Below, piece by piece: positions 43,378 to 54,948 of a DNA stretch of 64,000 bases. The first letter of the stretch is position 1. The number at the start of each line of letters is the position of its first letter. The translations under genes and the position numbers were made by a program. Below the pieces are notes generated by a model. It did not search any database, had not been told where the DNA came from, and saw nothing but the letters and a program-made list of their open reading frames with translations. The DNA comes from Linyphia triangularis (lineage: Eukaryota; Arthropoda; Arachnida; Araneae; Linyphiidae), in assembly GCA_963978545.1 (NCBI GenBank), contig OZ021723.1:49306569-49370568 (forward strand), given 5' to 3'.

Positions 43378-43958
43378 TCACCAAGTTTTACTTGCAAGTT
43401 GAATGCTTAAGTTGCAGTAACTTAGCGCTAGTTTTATGTAAACAGCTTTTGGTGCAGAATTCGTACCGTAGTTGGAAGTCTTGATTATTCTCGGAACCAG
43501 CATTAGATGAAAATGTTTGGACTTCATATGTGGTTCGAGATTGCGAATAATTCCTCCAATTCTCGTATAACATTCAGTATAATTTTTCCCTTCTATTTCT
43601 TCTTCTAATCTGCTTTCCGCATTTTCTTCTTGTAATTTCTGTAAATTTTCTTCTTGTATATTTTGTAAATTTTCTTCTTGTAATTTCTGTAAATTTTCTT
43701 CTGATTTCTTTTCACCTTTTTCTTTTCGTTCCCTTTCTTTTTTGTTTCTTCTAAAATGGTCAAATACCAGTCCGATAATTTCTGGGTTGGTTTTAAACTC
43801 TTTGCACATGCCGAAATACCATCTTTAAATATAAGATTATGGTCTTTGATCGAGAAATTCTCGACAATTTAACCAACAACGGTTTTCAAGTATTTCTTTT
43901 TCAGAACTCTTACAGAAGACATCTTAAGCGATTAAGTCGCAAACGCCAATTGCTAGTT
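43378..43958 (-). pseudogene. Gag-like relic with Glu/Lys-rich coiled coil (BEL/Pao-like, tentative)
   Basis: The minus-strand translation starts with an ATG near 43939-43941 (MSSVRVLKKK). It has a stop after 17 codons, continues in frame (VENFSIKDHN), then shifts frame near 43800 into a 143-codon open stretch. That stretch has a highly charged KERERKEKGEKK segment and three or four 8-residue repeats of the EENLQKLQ type (about 43600-43700). The segment TECYTRIGGIIRNLE follows. The layout of a basic start, long coiled coil and acidic middle resembles the N-terminus of BEL/Pao gag proteins, but no protease or zinc finger is seen. It is broken and not functional as it stands. Family assignment is weak. 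Confidence 0.4.
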
Positions 43959-44389
43959 GCAGTGCATACTAAGAAATAATCTCACACTTCCCGAACAAAA
44001 GAAAAGCACATTATTTTTTTCAAATTTCATTGTTTTTTTTAGTTTAGAAACCAATAACGTAGATAAAAAATTAAATGGTATTCTATAATGTAAAGTTTTA
44101 ACGGTAACCTAACAACTATCTAATGTTTATTTGCATCCTAGACATGAATAATTTGATGCAAGCATACATTTATATGAATAGTTTTGTATCAGATGATCTT
44201 CTTGTGAACAATAGCCCACAAAATATTTATGCAGGTACTCCAAAATTACGAAATTGTAGATTACATTTCCAGAAACATCTGCATCGGAAACTATCCATCT
44301 ACAATACATTACAGAATCTAATATGAACAAGCTTTCAAGAAGTTTACAAGCTTTTAGATTGATAACATTTTATACATATTTATAACCCC

Positions 44390-44830
44390 CAAGTCATCCT
44401 GAATTCCGTTTCGGAACAAATTAAGCTTGACAGTAATTCGGCCCCTATCGATTAGATAACTTAACGTATGTTCGTCCCTAGAAGCTCTCTCTAAACTAAC
44501 TTATTAAGTTCAAAACTCCCGCTCAACTTCCTCTGGGCAAAGTTTCGCCAAGAATAGATTTGATTTACCTTGAGCCTCTCACCAGATTCACGAGTCGAAA
44601 CAAATTAATGAGCCTCGGGCGATTAATAATGATGTCAATCGAAAGGAGCTTGTTCTCTGAGAAACTTAATAAACGATTTACCGTTCAAAATCCACCGTTC
44701 CCGCGACTTTCGGATTTCGTTTTATAATTAGAAGGACAGCAGTTACTCTTATTCTGTAGTTGTACTTCATCCTCATTAAAAGTTCGTAGACGCTAATGTC
44801 CGGAAAATAAACCTGGGTGGGTGCGATAAA
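44390..44830. other. GC-balanced single-copy island
   Basis: The longest island of balanced composition without a repeat match. It includes TTAATGAGCC and GATTAATAATGATG words, the ATTA cores bound by homeodomain proteins. No open frame is convincing. Candidate conserved non-coding element. Confidence 0.35.
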
Positions 44831-46678
44831 GCCTGTTTTTAGGATTCATGAAATGTAAAGATATCTGTTCGCCTTAAAAAGTTGGACTTAAAAAAGAAGA
44901 GCAATCTCTAATGACAACCAGAAACTTTTGCTTAATTATAGCCAAACATTCCGTCTTTAAAGAAATCTAAATATGTGCGAATATATTTTTGTCGATATTA
45001 CTGCCATCAATTTTCACATTGTAAAATTGAAACAAACTATTTTTACAACAGTTTGTACAGAATAAAGCAATAATCCTTAAACTTTAGTTATTAAATGATA
45101 CATAATTTATGTGTCACTAGGCTTAAGTTAGTGAAATGGATTTTGAAAACCTTATAAGTCAGTCTAAAGGGACTTCAGAAAAAAAAATTCTGTTCCTGAG
45201 AGGGGATTACGGTTTCTTAAATCAACGTAAACTTCGATTCCATTTCTTAACTATGCTGCTATAGAGTAGGTTAATCATGATAATTTAATAAGGTATTTAA
45301 GGAAAATTCAGAATATATTTTAAACAAAGCGTAGGCACAAAATAAAAGACAAGTTTATTTGGGTTTTTTTTTTTCAAAATAATGCCGCAAAACGCCAAAA
45401 ATTTCATTTTAAAATGCAAGCAGAAGCTCTACCCTCAAACCTACCCATTATACTTAATCATGCAACTCAAATACTTTAAATATCAATCGCAGTTTCAGTT
45501 GAAATATATTTAACTAAATTGATAACTGCGCCAATTGTTAGGCTTGATTGTTATTGTCTGGTACCCAGTTGACGGGAAAATACCAAAATATATTTAGTGC
45601 ACCTAGCCACATATGATAAAATGCTACTAACTTCGGTTAAGATTAACTATAGGGTGCCGGATGACGACTTTTCCAAAAAGTCACCAAAATTGAAAATGAC
45701 TTCAAAAAGCTGTTTCGCCAAATTCAAAATGGTGTCGAAACGCTGTGCAAATGGTCACTAGGGTTATCAAAAAACCAAGTAAATAGGTTGCCACATTCGG
45801 CGATAAATCGCCAACTTTCTACCGCCAATCCATCCGACACCTTACAGTAAATCTTAACCTTAACTTCGATTGGCATACTGAAAGCAATGAAAACTTTAGT
45901 GTTCCCTATAACTGATAAGTTATTTTTAATATGATTTTTTAAATGGGAGTCTAACTTAAGATTTTGCAATGATATTTATTAGAAACCTTTTTGATTTACA
46001 TGTTTTACTCATTTGGAAGCTTTACTCATATCTACGGTATAGCCAACTGATGCAAAAATCACTCAAATATGCCATTCTCTTGGCATATCACTCGCTTACA
46101 GAATTGCCATAGTAATAATTTATATATTTTGGCTTCTAAATTGCTTGAATGTCTATTTTTATAAGATACACTACCATAAATCTTTTTCTACCGTTAGACT
46201 CACAATTGGGAATTTTTGAAAGCTGAAACAATACATTCCAATGCAAGATTGCTATCTTTAATCGCCTTTCCAGCAAATTGGGGATTATTCTCTTACTACT
46301 GAAAACTTCTCCTAAACGAGCGATATCTAATTCTCTTCCGATAAGAATTTAAGCATACAGTATACAATCGGCATAATCACTTCGGATTATCTGTTAGTTT
46401 CTCATGATGAGAGTTTTTCGATCACCAAATTCGATGAAATAAAATCTTACGCATATTTTGCTTTTACTGTTAATTAGGTTTGTGGCATTTAATAGAATTT
46501 AAACGCCACAAATTTCAAACAGAAGAGGTTACTTTTTTTCCCCAAAGTTAATGCAAAAATTAAGCAATTACTTTAAAAGTATTGTCAAATGAAGAAAATC
46601 TATGAAATAATGTATAAAAAGTAAAATCCATGTAAATGACTCAATGAAAAGCTTCAAACTATTACATATGGTACTTAC
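44831..46678. other. AT-rich DNA, nothing recognised
   Basis: No gene supported. The 81-codon frame at 45724-45969 (minus) lacks any domain. Confidence 0.5.
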
Positions 46679-46896
46679 GTATTATCCCGTTGACCGTCAG
46701 CGAACTTTTGATTGGAGGCAAAAAGTTCAAACTATCTGGCTTTCTCAGAGGACAGGTTCGACTCAAACCAGCGTCGATGCATTATCATAGAAAGCGTTAA
46801 GCTGTACGACATGCCATCCGGAGTCAATTATTTCTACGAACTAAAATAATCCATTTGACGAACTTTTTGGCTCACCAACGGTCAATGGAATAATAC
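46679..46896. mobile_element. MITE, 218 bp, with ~27-bp terminal inverted repeats
   Basis: The left end is GTATTATCCCGTTGACCGT and the inverted right end is GTATTATTCCATTGACCGT, with similarity continuing for ~27 bp. Possible TA duplications flank it (46676-46677 with one extra base; 46897-46898 region). It has no coding capacity. It lies only ~50 bp from the poly(A) signal of the neighbouring CIB gene. Confidence 0.65.
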
Positions 46897-46949
46897 TAAA
46901 TTAAATTATATTTAATAGAACCGTGCGTTATTAATTTCCAGCTCAGTAT

Positions 46950-46955
46950 TTTATT
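46950..46955 (-). terminator. Poly(A) signal of the CIB-family gene
   Basis: AATAAA on the minus strand begins 13 nt after the TAA stop codon (46968-46970). This implies an extremely short 3' untranslated region. Confidence 0.55.
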
Positions 46956-46967
46956 CTTCCTGTACAT

Positions 46968-47546
46968 TTATATTCTAATTCGAAAAGCATGTAGAAAATC
47001 GGGAGACTTCGCGATTACATGTTCGAATTCTGGGTAAGTGATGAAACCATCCGCATCTAAATCAGTTTCGGAAAACACACATTCAATTATTTCTGTGCAA
47101 TCTTCTTCGCTTAACTGATTGGCAGCTTTTAATCGATTCAGCATTTCCTGAACATCTCCTTCGGACAACATATCATCTTCGTCGAAATCATAGACGCGGA
47201 ATGCGTACGATGTTTTTACTTTCAATGGGGCTTCACTGCTGAAAACTGACATCATATCCAGATAATCCTCAAAGGTTATGTATGGGTCATGAGTTGAGAA
47301 GACTTTTATTATCCTGTCTCTTACGGGATTCATCCTTAATTCTGGCAAATGCTGCAGATAGTTTGCAGGTATAATGGGATTCTTTGGATTTTCTAGATCT
47401 GGTTCCAGAGACATGAAATGCTTATACAATTTAAGTATTTGTTTCTTAGTCAAATAAGTCAACTTTTGTAAATCATCCAGTTCTTTAGCGGTAAATACCT
47501 TTGCTTCGTCCGTAAAACCACACAGTTCTCTCACTCTTCGCAACAT
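46968..47546 (-). CDS. CIB-family EF-hand calcium-binding protein (CIB2-like), intronless
   Basis: An uninterrupted 192-codon frame. CIB proteins are calmodulin-like Ca2+/Mg2+ sensors that bind integrin tails, TMC channels and other partners. The family layout is complete: an N-terminal helix resembling the CIB2 start (FTAKELDDLQ), degenerate EF-hands 1 and 2, EF-hand 3 at residues 120-131 (D-x-D-x-D...D) and canonical EF-hand 4 at 162-173 (DLDADGFITYPE). The C-terminus is PDFLHAFRIRI, close to the family's ending in HIRI. EF-hand 3 has Asp at position 12, a known CIB feature favouring Mg2+. The chosen ATG gives no Gly2, so the usual myristoylation motif is missing; an upstream exon or another start could supply it. 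Vertebrate CIB genes are split by several introns, so a single exon is notable. Closest paralogue not certain. Confidence 0.88.
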   Translation of the reverse strand: MLRRVRELCGFTDEAKVFTAKELDDLQKLTYLTKKQILKLYKHFMSLEPDLENPKNPIIPANYLQHLPELRMNPVRDRIIKVFSTHDPYITFEDYLDMMSVFSSEAPLKVKTSYAFRVYDFDEDDMLSEGDVQEMLNRLKAANQLSEEDCTEIIECVFSETDLDADGFITYPEFEHVIAKSPDFLHAFRIRI

Positions 47547-47735
47547 AGTAAAGTAGTGCAAGACAAAATACGAAAAGTGGAGACAATCAATGAAATGTTT
47601 TAATTTTGCAGAAGAAATATACCGTACCGAGACGCATAATTATATTGAACTAGCGCTTACATTAGTAACACGAAGACACGTGAGGCCATTTGGTTAAATT
47701 GATTTTGTACTTAATTCTCAAGAGGCTATTAAAAC

Positions 47736-48475
47736 TAGGGGTGTGGAACATCGCACAACTTTCAATCGCACTATAATACTGATGTCAATTTGTGTTATTT
47801 ACCGTTTTTATATTTTCATCATTCATCTAGAAAAAATGGCCAGTTTGGCGTATATTTTACCATAGTTCTTGTATGAGTCTTAAAAAAAACCTTCACCAAA
47901 CAGATGATTTTGTCGATATACTTTTCAATAATTCTTATACTATCCTTTCTTATAAGTGAAACTGAGGAGAGGAGAAAAAATTATCGTTATTGAGGTACGC
48001 TCAAGGAAATAGAACTCTGTGTTAAAGGCATTCGTTTTCCCACTTTTTATGCCATTAAAGCATTTTTGCTGGACTTTCGGAAGTGGGGACGTTTAGAACA
48101 CCTTAAGAGGCATTACCACAGCGATTTTGGACAAAATCGTTAGAGCCATTTTGTAGCAATTACTGAAAAACATGATTTTTTCAATGGCATCTACCTATGC
48201 GCATGAGCGATTTTGACGAAAACCTTAATGGTAGATCTCTGTGCCATCACAACCCGCACATCAAATTTGAACATTGTAGGTCAATTTGCTTTGGAGTTAT
48301 GCTGACCACAGACATACATTTTTTTAGATCACATTTTTGAAATCAGAATGTTCCAAAACGTAAAGAAATGCAAAAAAAAAAGTTTTTTTTTTTTTTTTTT
48401 TTTTTTTTTTGACAGAATACTACTATACTTTCATTACCCTATGTATATATATGGGTAATTAAAAGTAAAAAACTA
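47736..48475 (-). repeat. Hairpin-ended dispersed repeat, copy Y
   Basis: Inverted relative of 39437-40202. It ends at the right in a stem-loop (48427-48465; ATTACCC / GGGTAAT arms) and at the left in CTAGGGGTGTGG. A T homopolymer of ~30 lies at 48381-48410. It starts about 190 bp upstream of the CIB start codon. Confidence 0.75.
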
Positions 48476-49508
48476 TAATCTGAAGTAAGAATCTAGAGAA
48501 CATTATTGGACTGGGTTAAAGAAACTTATAAAATAAAAAAAAATCTACCTATACCAATCTATATATTTGAGGAGATGCAGAAAAAATACAAAATGTTCTA
48601 ACTAGATAAATAATCCGATTGTTCCCTTCATGAGGTCCCTAACGAAGAGGTTGGTGAGTATTTAATTTATTTTTAAAAAGATTATTTTATGTCCTTTTGT
48701 ATAGGAGCTCCAGTGACTTGGTTAGCTATGTTCCTTGCTGCTTAAGATTTCTCTGAGAATTGCCTAATTGGTAATTATGTATTTCCCAAAAATATTCCCC
48801 GTGTATTAAAAGTTTATACTCCCGAATAAAAATTATAAACACTATCCAGTAGTGTTTATAAACTTTATTCGACACAAATTCAGCTTAGCAGAAGTGTCAT
48901 AGATGTATTTCCCAAACATTTCTAGGAATTATTAATGCTTAGAATCATTAAATGCTTTGAATCATAGTTAAAAAAGAGTGGATCGATTCTTTGTTCATGC
49001 AAGTCATGCAAATTATAGTTTACTAGATTTGAAAAACAAAAGTGTTGGTACTTTTGTGTTCATTTATAGAATTGTAATGGCAACTTTAAAATAGATGTGA
49101 GGAAGACACTTTTCCGACGGGTACAAAAGCCGGCAAGTCTGAAAGTTGGCTCAGTTATCGTTGAAATATTTTTACGCGAAAAGAGCAGATTAATTCGCAG
49201 CAGCAATCATTCTTAATGTTATTGATTTAATGCGTGTTTTTGAATAATTTTATTAATTTATTTCAATCTTTTAAAGTATGTATTTTTTGTGAACAGCCTT
49301 TCTCAATGGAAGAACGTTTAGAAATTTCGGCAATTTTAAATTTCGTGAAAAGTTCCCATATCAGTAATTGTGTTCGAGAAGCCGAAGCAATTCATGCTGC
49401 TAACTTTCTAGTTTTAGAATTTAAAAAAACAAAATTCTTCTGGCAGAGCACCCATATAGTCTAGCTGATAAGACTACTCTTCAAACAGTTTCAAGTGGAA
49501 TTGAAATC

Positions 49509-49586
<78 letters not shown>

Positions 49587-50132
49587 TTAAAAACTTTTAT
49601 AGGCCACAAACGTGGACTTTTCTCAAATTTTCTTATGATAAATCCCTTTTTATGTTCATAGAACTGTGTTGGACAATCTCTTCTTGACTGATTTTGAATT
49701 CTATTTTCTTTATTAAAACGCTTTATTACATACTAAACATAACCTAATCCATTCGTCCCTTATGTTAACACTAAAAGTTTTACGGGAGCTGGGGCAAAAT
49801 GATGGAAACTTGTGGAAACTTAGCTCCGAATTTCGTGATCCTTTACTCTTACACTGTGGAACAAAGCAAAAAGTATCGTCTTTTTTCGACATTTTAAATT
49901 TTTTTGGAGTTTACTTATGAACGTTGTTTGCAATGCAAGTCAAAGGACAAAATATCACACAACAGTAATAATAATGTTTCTAAAACAATCCGCTAGATGG
50001 CGAGCATTTCATTACAAACGCGAATTAGTTTGAATGAGATATATCGCTGCAATTTGGTAATTTTTATTTGGTACATGTCTAACGAAAAAATACCGTGAGG
50101 AATACTTAACAACTTTCAATTGTAATATAATA
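48476..50132. other. AT-rich DNA with one HTH-like open frame
   Basis: A 76-codon frame on the plus strand (49234-49464) contains FSMEERLEISAILNFVKSSH and a later REAEAI segment. This recalls the N-terminal helix-turn-helix of arthropod mobile-element proteins, but the match is weak and no downstream domain follows. Nothing else is recognised apart from the AT tract at 49514. Confidence 0.3.
49514..49584. repeat. (TA)n microsatellite
   Basis: A 71-bp TA tract. Confidence 0.97.
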
Positions 50133-52901
50133 TCAGACGAAACGGTCGTTTCGCCGCCAACCTTAAAAAGGCAGAAACCGACAGTAAGTATCTATTCTCT
50201 GCACAACTTCCAGCGAAAAAGCCGAAATTGACTATTTTCTAGCGCGCTTACGAAACTTCACATAATTATACAAAAAATACCATAGATTTGTCTCGGTGAT
50301 ATCTTTCAAAGGAAAAAAAATTGAGTACATAGGATTAAAGACAACGAAGAAAAAAAATATTGAAATTTCCAAAATGAAATAAAAAAACGAGTTCTAGCCC
50401 GATTTTGATGTAAAAATTTAGACAAACGTCCAGCCCTAACTAAGCTATAGATCTTCAAACGGATTGAATTATAGGATGCGGAATGTTTCAACTTAAAATC
50501 CTACGCTGGTTTGAACTTCATTAAATATTTCTTTCTATTTTTAATTAATTTAAAACCACTTTTTTTCATTTCATAATTTGGCGACAGATAATGGCGATCA
50601 GCTTGTAATTGTGGTTCAGAAATATATGCCAAAAGTTGCCAAACAGGTTTGCTATAATTTCGAAGTTAGTTTTTCCGACATGTTAGGCTTAAGTGAGAAT
50701 AAACGTAATGTTAACGTATAGGCAGAACGAATTGGACTATAATTATATGGCTTATAACATCTTTAAAATTGAAATAATTTAATTTGTGAAGAGACAGAGT
50801 TAAAGAGAAATATTTGTTCTTCAAGTTGCATGTGTTATTTGAACTGTATGATAATATAGAGAGAGTTAACTTTCAAAAACATTTTAATTTCGGGAAATCT
50901 CCATTGAAAAATGAAAACAATCACATTTTGTTGCAAGATACTATGGGCTAAATACAAAGTATAAATGTGGAGGTTATGCGAGCTGACGTCACAGTCAATT
51001 CATTACAGAGGACTAAATGAACCACGCATTGCGATTGGCTAATGGAATTTGCACAAATGTCATTCGTTTTTAAAGATGTGTTGAGAATGAATTTCTGTTG
51101 TAGAATGAAATCGTAGAATCATATATCTTCAAAATTGTAATTTCACAGTGAATTTTAAAATTGTTGCTAAGAAAATATTTTAAATTTTGTCAGATTTCAA
51201 TGGGTTATTATGTGAACCAAAATAATGCTTGGTATGATAAAAATAATTTATATTGCAATATTTAGACTGTAAAAAACTTGTAATATTTATTTGTAACAAT
51301 TTATTAGAATAAATTTTCAATGGGATGAACGCTCTGGCCTTGTATGTTAAAGGTGCCGGATTTGATTCTTGGGTTAGGTGTGAATGTTCGTTGTGATTCG
51401 GAATTCCCGTTAAGCTGTGGGTCCCGGACTAATTAGTCGTTATTATGCCTTAAAATAGGTCGTTGTGCGTACAAACTAACCAAACGATGTTAAACTTGGC
51501 AGACAGGCTCTTTGTCGATGGCAACGTATTTCATTAAGTTTTGGGGGTTGAGTTCCCATACACAAGTTTCTATTACACGTTCGTGGTCGATTTTGATGGT
51601 TACTGCCATCCGCATTCAACCAATTTGTAAATTTTCAAGTAGATTTTAGCATGTAAGATATCATTGAACTCAACTTGAAGAATTATGAATATTCATGGTA
51701 CCAGGTGTACCATGGGTGGTACTACTTCTGGTTTATCAATTTTGAAGATAAATATGGCATGTTGGGTGTCGTTGGGCTTGTCTTGAAAAATTATGCATAT
51801 TTAAGGTACCAGGTATAGCATAGGTAGTACCACTTTCGGTTTATCAAATTCCAAGATAAATATTTCATGTTGGACTTTTGTTTTGACGAATTATGAATGT
51901 TTAAAGTACCAGGTATGCTATCGGTACCACTTCCGGTTTATCAATTTTAAATATAATTATTGCATGTAAGGTATCGTCGAACTCAGTTTGAAGAATTATG
52001 AATATTCCTGGTACCAGGTGTACCATAGGTGATATATAGAAAAATGATTAAACGAACATATTCAAAAAATAGAAGTCGCCAGTGTTTAAAAAAAAGTTCT
52101 GATATCCCCCAAAAAAACACTTTTGAAAAGTAAAAGAACCACCAACCTCAAAAACAAAAAAAAACTTTCTTGCAATAAAAAAATTCATAAACATGATGAA
52201 AATTTTCAGCCACAAATACAGTGATATAAAAAATGGCCAACCTCTGATTAGAACTCTCGGTTGTGACTCGCTTAAGAATGTCTGCTTACTTAGTTTATTT
52301 TTAAAATTTAAGTTCCGCTCCCATAAAAATTTACGCTGCTTGAGGTTGGCCCCCGTCTTAATTACTAACCTTTAAAGCCCCCAGACAATAAAAATTTTCC
52401 AAAATGTATGTATCAACCAAACAAAAGCTTACCACAAACACTTCAGTTTCCTACTTAAAAAATTCTTAATAAATATATTCAAATGCAAGCGTTTGAGCAC
52501 AGTTTCTCTATACTATTTTGAAAGTTACATGAACATGAAGATTTACACCAGTTTGTATTTCCTACCTATCCAAATGAAATCATTAACTCGAATATTCGTG
52601 TAATCTGCCATAAATTACTTTAAACGCAAGCATTGTTAATATTCCTATGACGGGCGCCAACCTCAAGCAGCGTAAATTTTTATGGGAGCGGAACTTAAAT
52701 TTTTAAAAATAAATTAAGTAAGCAGACATTCTTAAGCGAGTCACAACCGAGAGTTCTAATCAGAGGTTGGCCATTTTTTATATCACTGTATTTGTGGCTG
52801 AAAATTTTCAGCATGTTTATGAATTTTTTTATTGCAAGAAAGTTTTTTGTGTTTTTGAGGTTGGTGGTTCTTTTACTTTTCAAAAGTGTTTTTTTGGGGG
52901 A
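50133..52901 (-). mobile_element. Helitron-like element, copy 3, uninterrupted reference copy
   Basis: On the minus strand the element starts TCCCCC (52901, preceded by A). It ends with hairpin CGAAACGACCGTTTCG, T and CTGA at 50133, followed by host T. Length is 2,769 bp. The order is the 5' inverted-repeat block (52108-52901), linker, ~105-bp tandem array (about 51600-52040, four units), a middle section, and a 3' third that includes a TGACGTCA palindrome near 50985. It lacks Rep/helicase coding and so depends on an autonomous partner not seen here. It preserves the empty target sites for the SINE (50675-50688) and the solo LTR found in copy 2. Confidence 0.78.
52108..52901. repeat. Inverted repeat, ~250-bp arms (Helitron-like copy 3)
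   Basis: The arms are 52108-52357 and 52649-52901 around a ~290-bp spacer and are nearly perfect complements. Both tips read ATCCCCCAAAAAAACACTTTT from outside. Open frames in the arms (52193-52375, 52695-52883) are mirror images of each other and are not genes. Confidence 0.92.
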
Positions 52902-54716
52902 TTGCTCATTTCTTTGAAACCTTACATTTTTGACGTAATTTACAAAATAATATTGAAAATTGTTTTGTATGTTATTTTCATGTATATCTGCTTGTAACTA
53001 CGCATTAATGCTTCGTTGTTACCAAATTACGAACACGGGAATGGCTAGTTCATTGCTCTAAAGCATATGCACTCTTTTGAATATGATTTAGAACCCTGTA
53101 GGCAAATTCTTAAAAATACCTTTTAGTAAGGTTTTCATTAAAGCTGATTACCTATTCTAGGACTTACAGAAATTGGCATTTACAGCCTAGTGGGCAAAGA
53201 AACAGACAGACACCATTGACATTTTTGGACTTTTATAATCCACTTTTAATTCTTACGTTCATTACATGTTAGATATAAATACGTCATAAATTGGAATTTA
53301 GAGAAATTGGATCTAGAGAATTCAAAAGTAAAAACATACTAGTAAATAAAAGTATACTAGTACTTTGAAAATATCATTTCTCATTTATTGAACATTTGTA
53401 CCTTTAAATTTTATTTAATTTGTAAAAGTACTGACTACCAACGACATTCATGTATTGATACCTTCAAAGCTAGAAAATAACTGTACATTCATACGACAAG
53501 AAATATCTTTGCCCAATATTTCGAAAAATTTTGAAGAAATATTGCATTTTTTATAAAAAAAAAAAAAATACCTTTACTCTATCATATTTTAATCAAAAGC
53601 AAATTCCACAATTCTATTTTGATACAAACATTCCTCTGTGACAAACATAGAAAGTTTTACTTCTTTATTCCAAAACGGAACTGAGCTTCAAGAAAAGTAT
53701 ACTGTTTCAAAAAAGTAATCGATGCGCTACATTTCTTTCATTTGTTTCGGTCAAATAAGTTTTGAAATGGTTCTTAGAAAATATTTAAAATGCATACCTC
53801 TGTAAGAAACCATTTTTCTGAAGACAAAAATCTCACATTTTTCAATACGAATGATAAAATACGCATTAAAATAAAAAATGTTCTTTAGAATATTTAAGAT
53901 ATCCAACAATTTCTTATATTAAACTAGATGGATTCTGACAATCACTACAACTAAAACAATACGTATACATCATATGTTTCTATTGCATTGCACAAGAACC
54001 AGGTACTAAACATGCACTATTTGACGATATTTAATGTATGAAATATCTTCATGTTTAAGTGACGGCATGTTTTTTGACGGCATACGATAATAAAAACTAC
54101 CTATTTGTAAGATCTTTCTCAACAAAAATATCGACATGACAAACTTGGAGAAAAACTTGACACCGAATATTAGCTTTCTAATCCAATATTTTTATGTGAA
54201 GTTAAAATGCGTTTTCCCAGTTACTAATAAAGAAGTTTTCTTTTCGAACGTTAAAACATATCCGAATGAATGTTATGAAATCCTAATGATCCTATTGGGA
54301 CATTCCAAATAATATATAAGGCATGTCTGTAGCATTTATATGACATGCTTAAGAAATTGCAAATTGACTCTCATCCACCATTTTTGTGCTTCTGGTTGTA
54401 TCTTAAGTTTAAATTTTAATATAGGAATTCGTCTCACTACGACCTTTTCTTTGACATATCGCTTGTGCCTGTTGCATGGGACTGATCTTCAACATCGTAC
54501 TGGTAACTTCAGATGCGCAGAGACAGTTACTACTCTACTGAGTTAAAATACGAAGGTAATGAAAGAGCGATTCATTTAGAGTCCTCTCTCATGGCCTCAC
54601 TAGTTGAAAGTCAAGAAAATATTTTTGTTAGGAAGCATTTAGATTTCTTTTGATGTACAAATTTGAAAATCTAATGTTTAAAGAAGACGGAATCATTTCG
54701 AGTTGGGGCATAAGAA
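52902..54716. other. AT-rich DNA, nothing recognised
   Basis: No gene or repeat match found. Confidence 0.5.
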
Positions 54717-54948
54717 CCTACCCAGGTAGCACAGCAGTACTGGTCAATGTAATGAAACAGGGATTCTGATAAGATTGGCCAGTCCATGCCGAATCTCGAG
54801 GAACGTTCCACAATATACCATTTTTTTTTTAAATAAGCATGTCAAAAACATCACAAAACAAATTTTTTACCCCTCTATCCTGTCTTATAAGACTATCTTT
54901 TAATTTAAAAACTCTGCATCAATACTTCAAAACTTCCCGTTCATTTTA

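Noticed and set aside
52193..52883. Two similar small proteins encoded in opposite orientations
   Set aside because: They are mirror images created by the inverted-repeat arms of the Helitron-like element.
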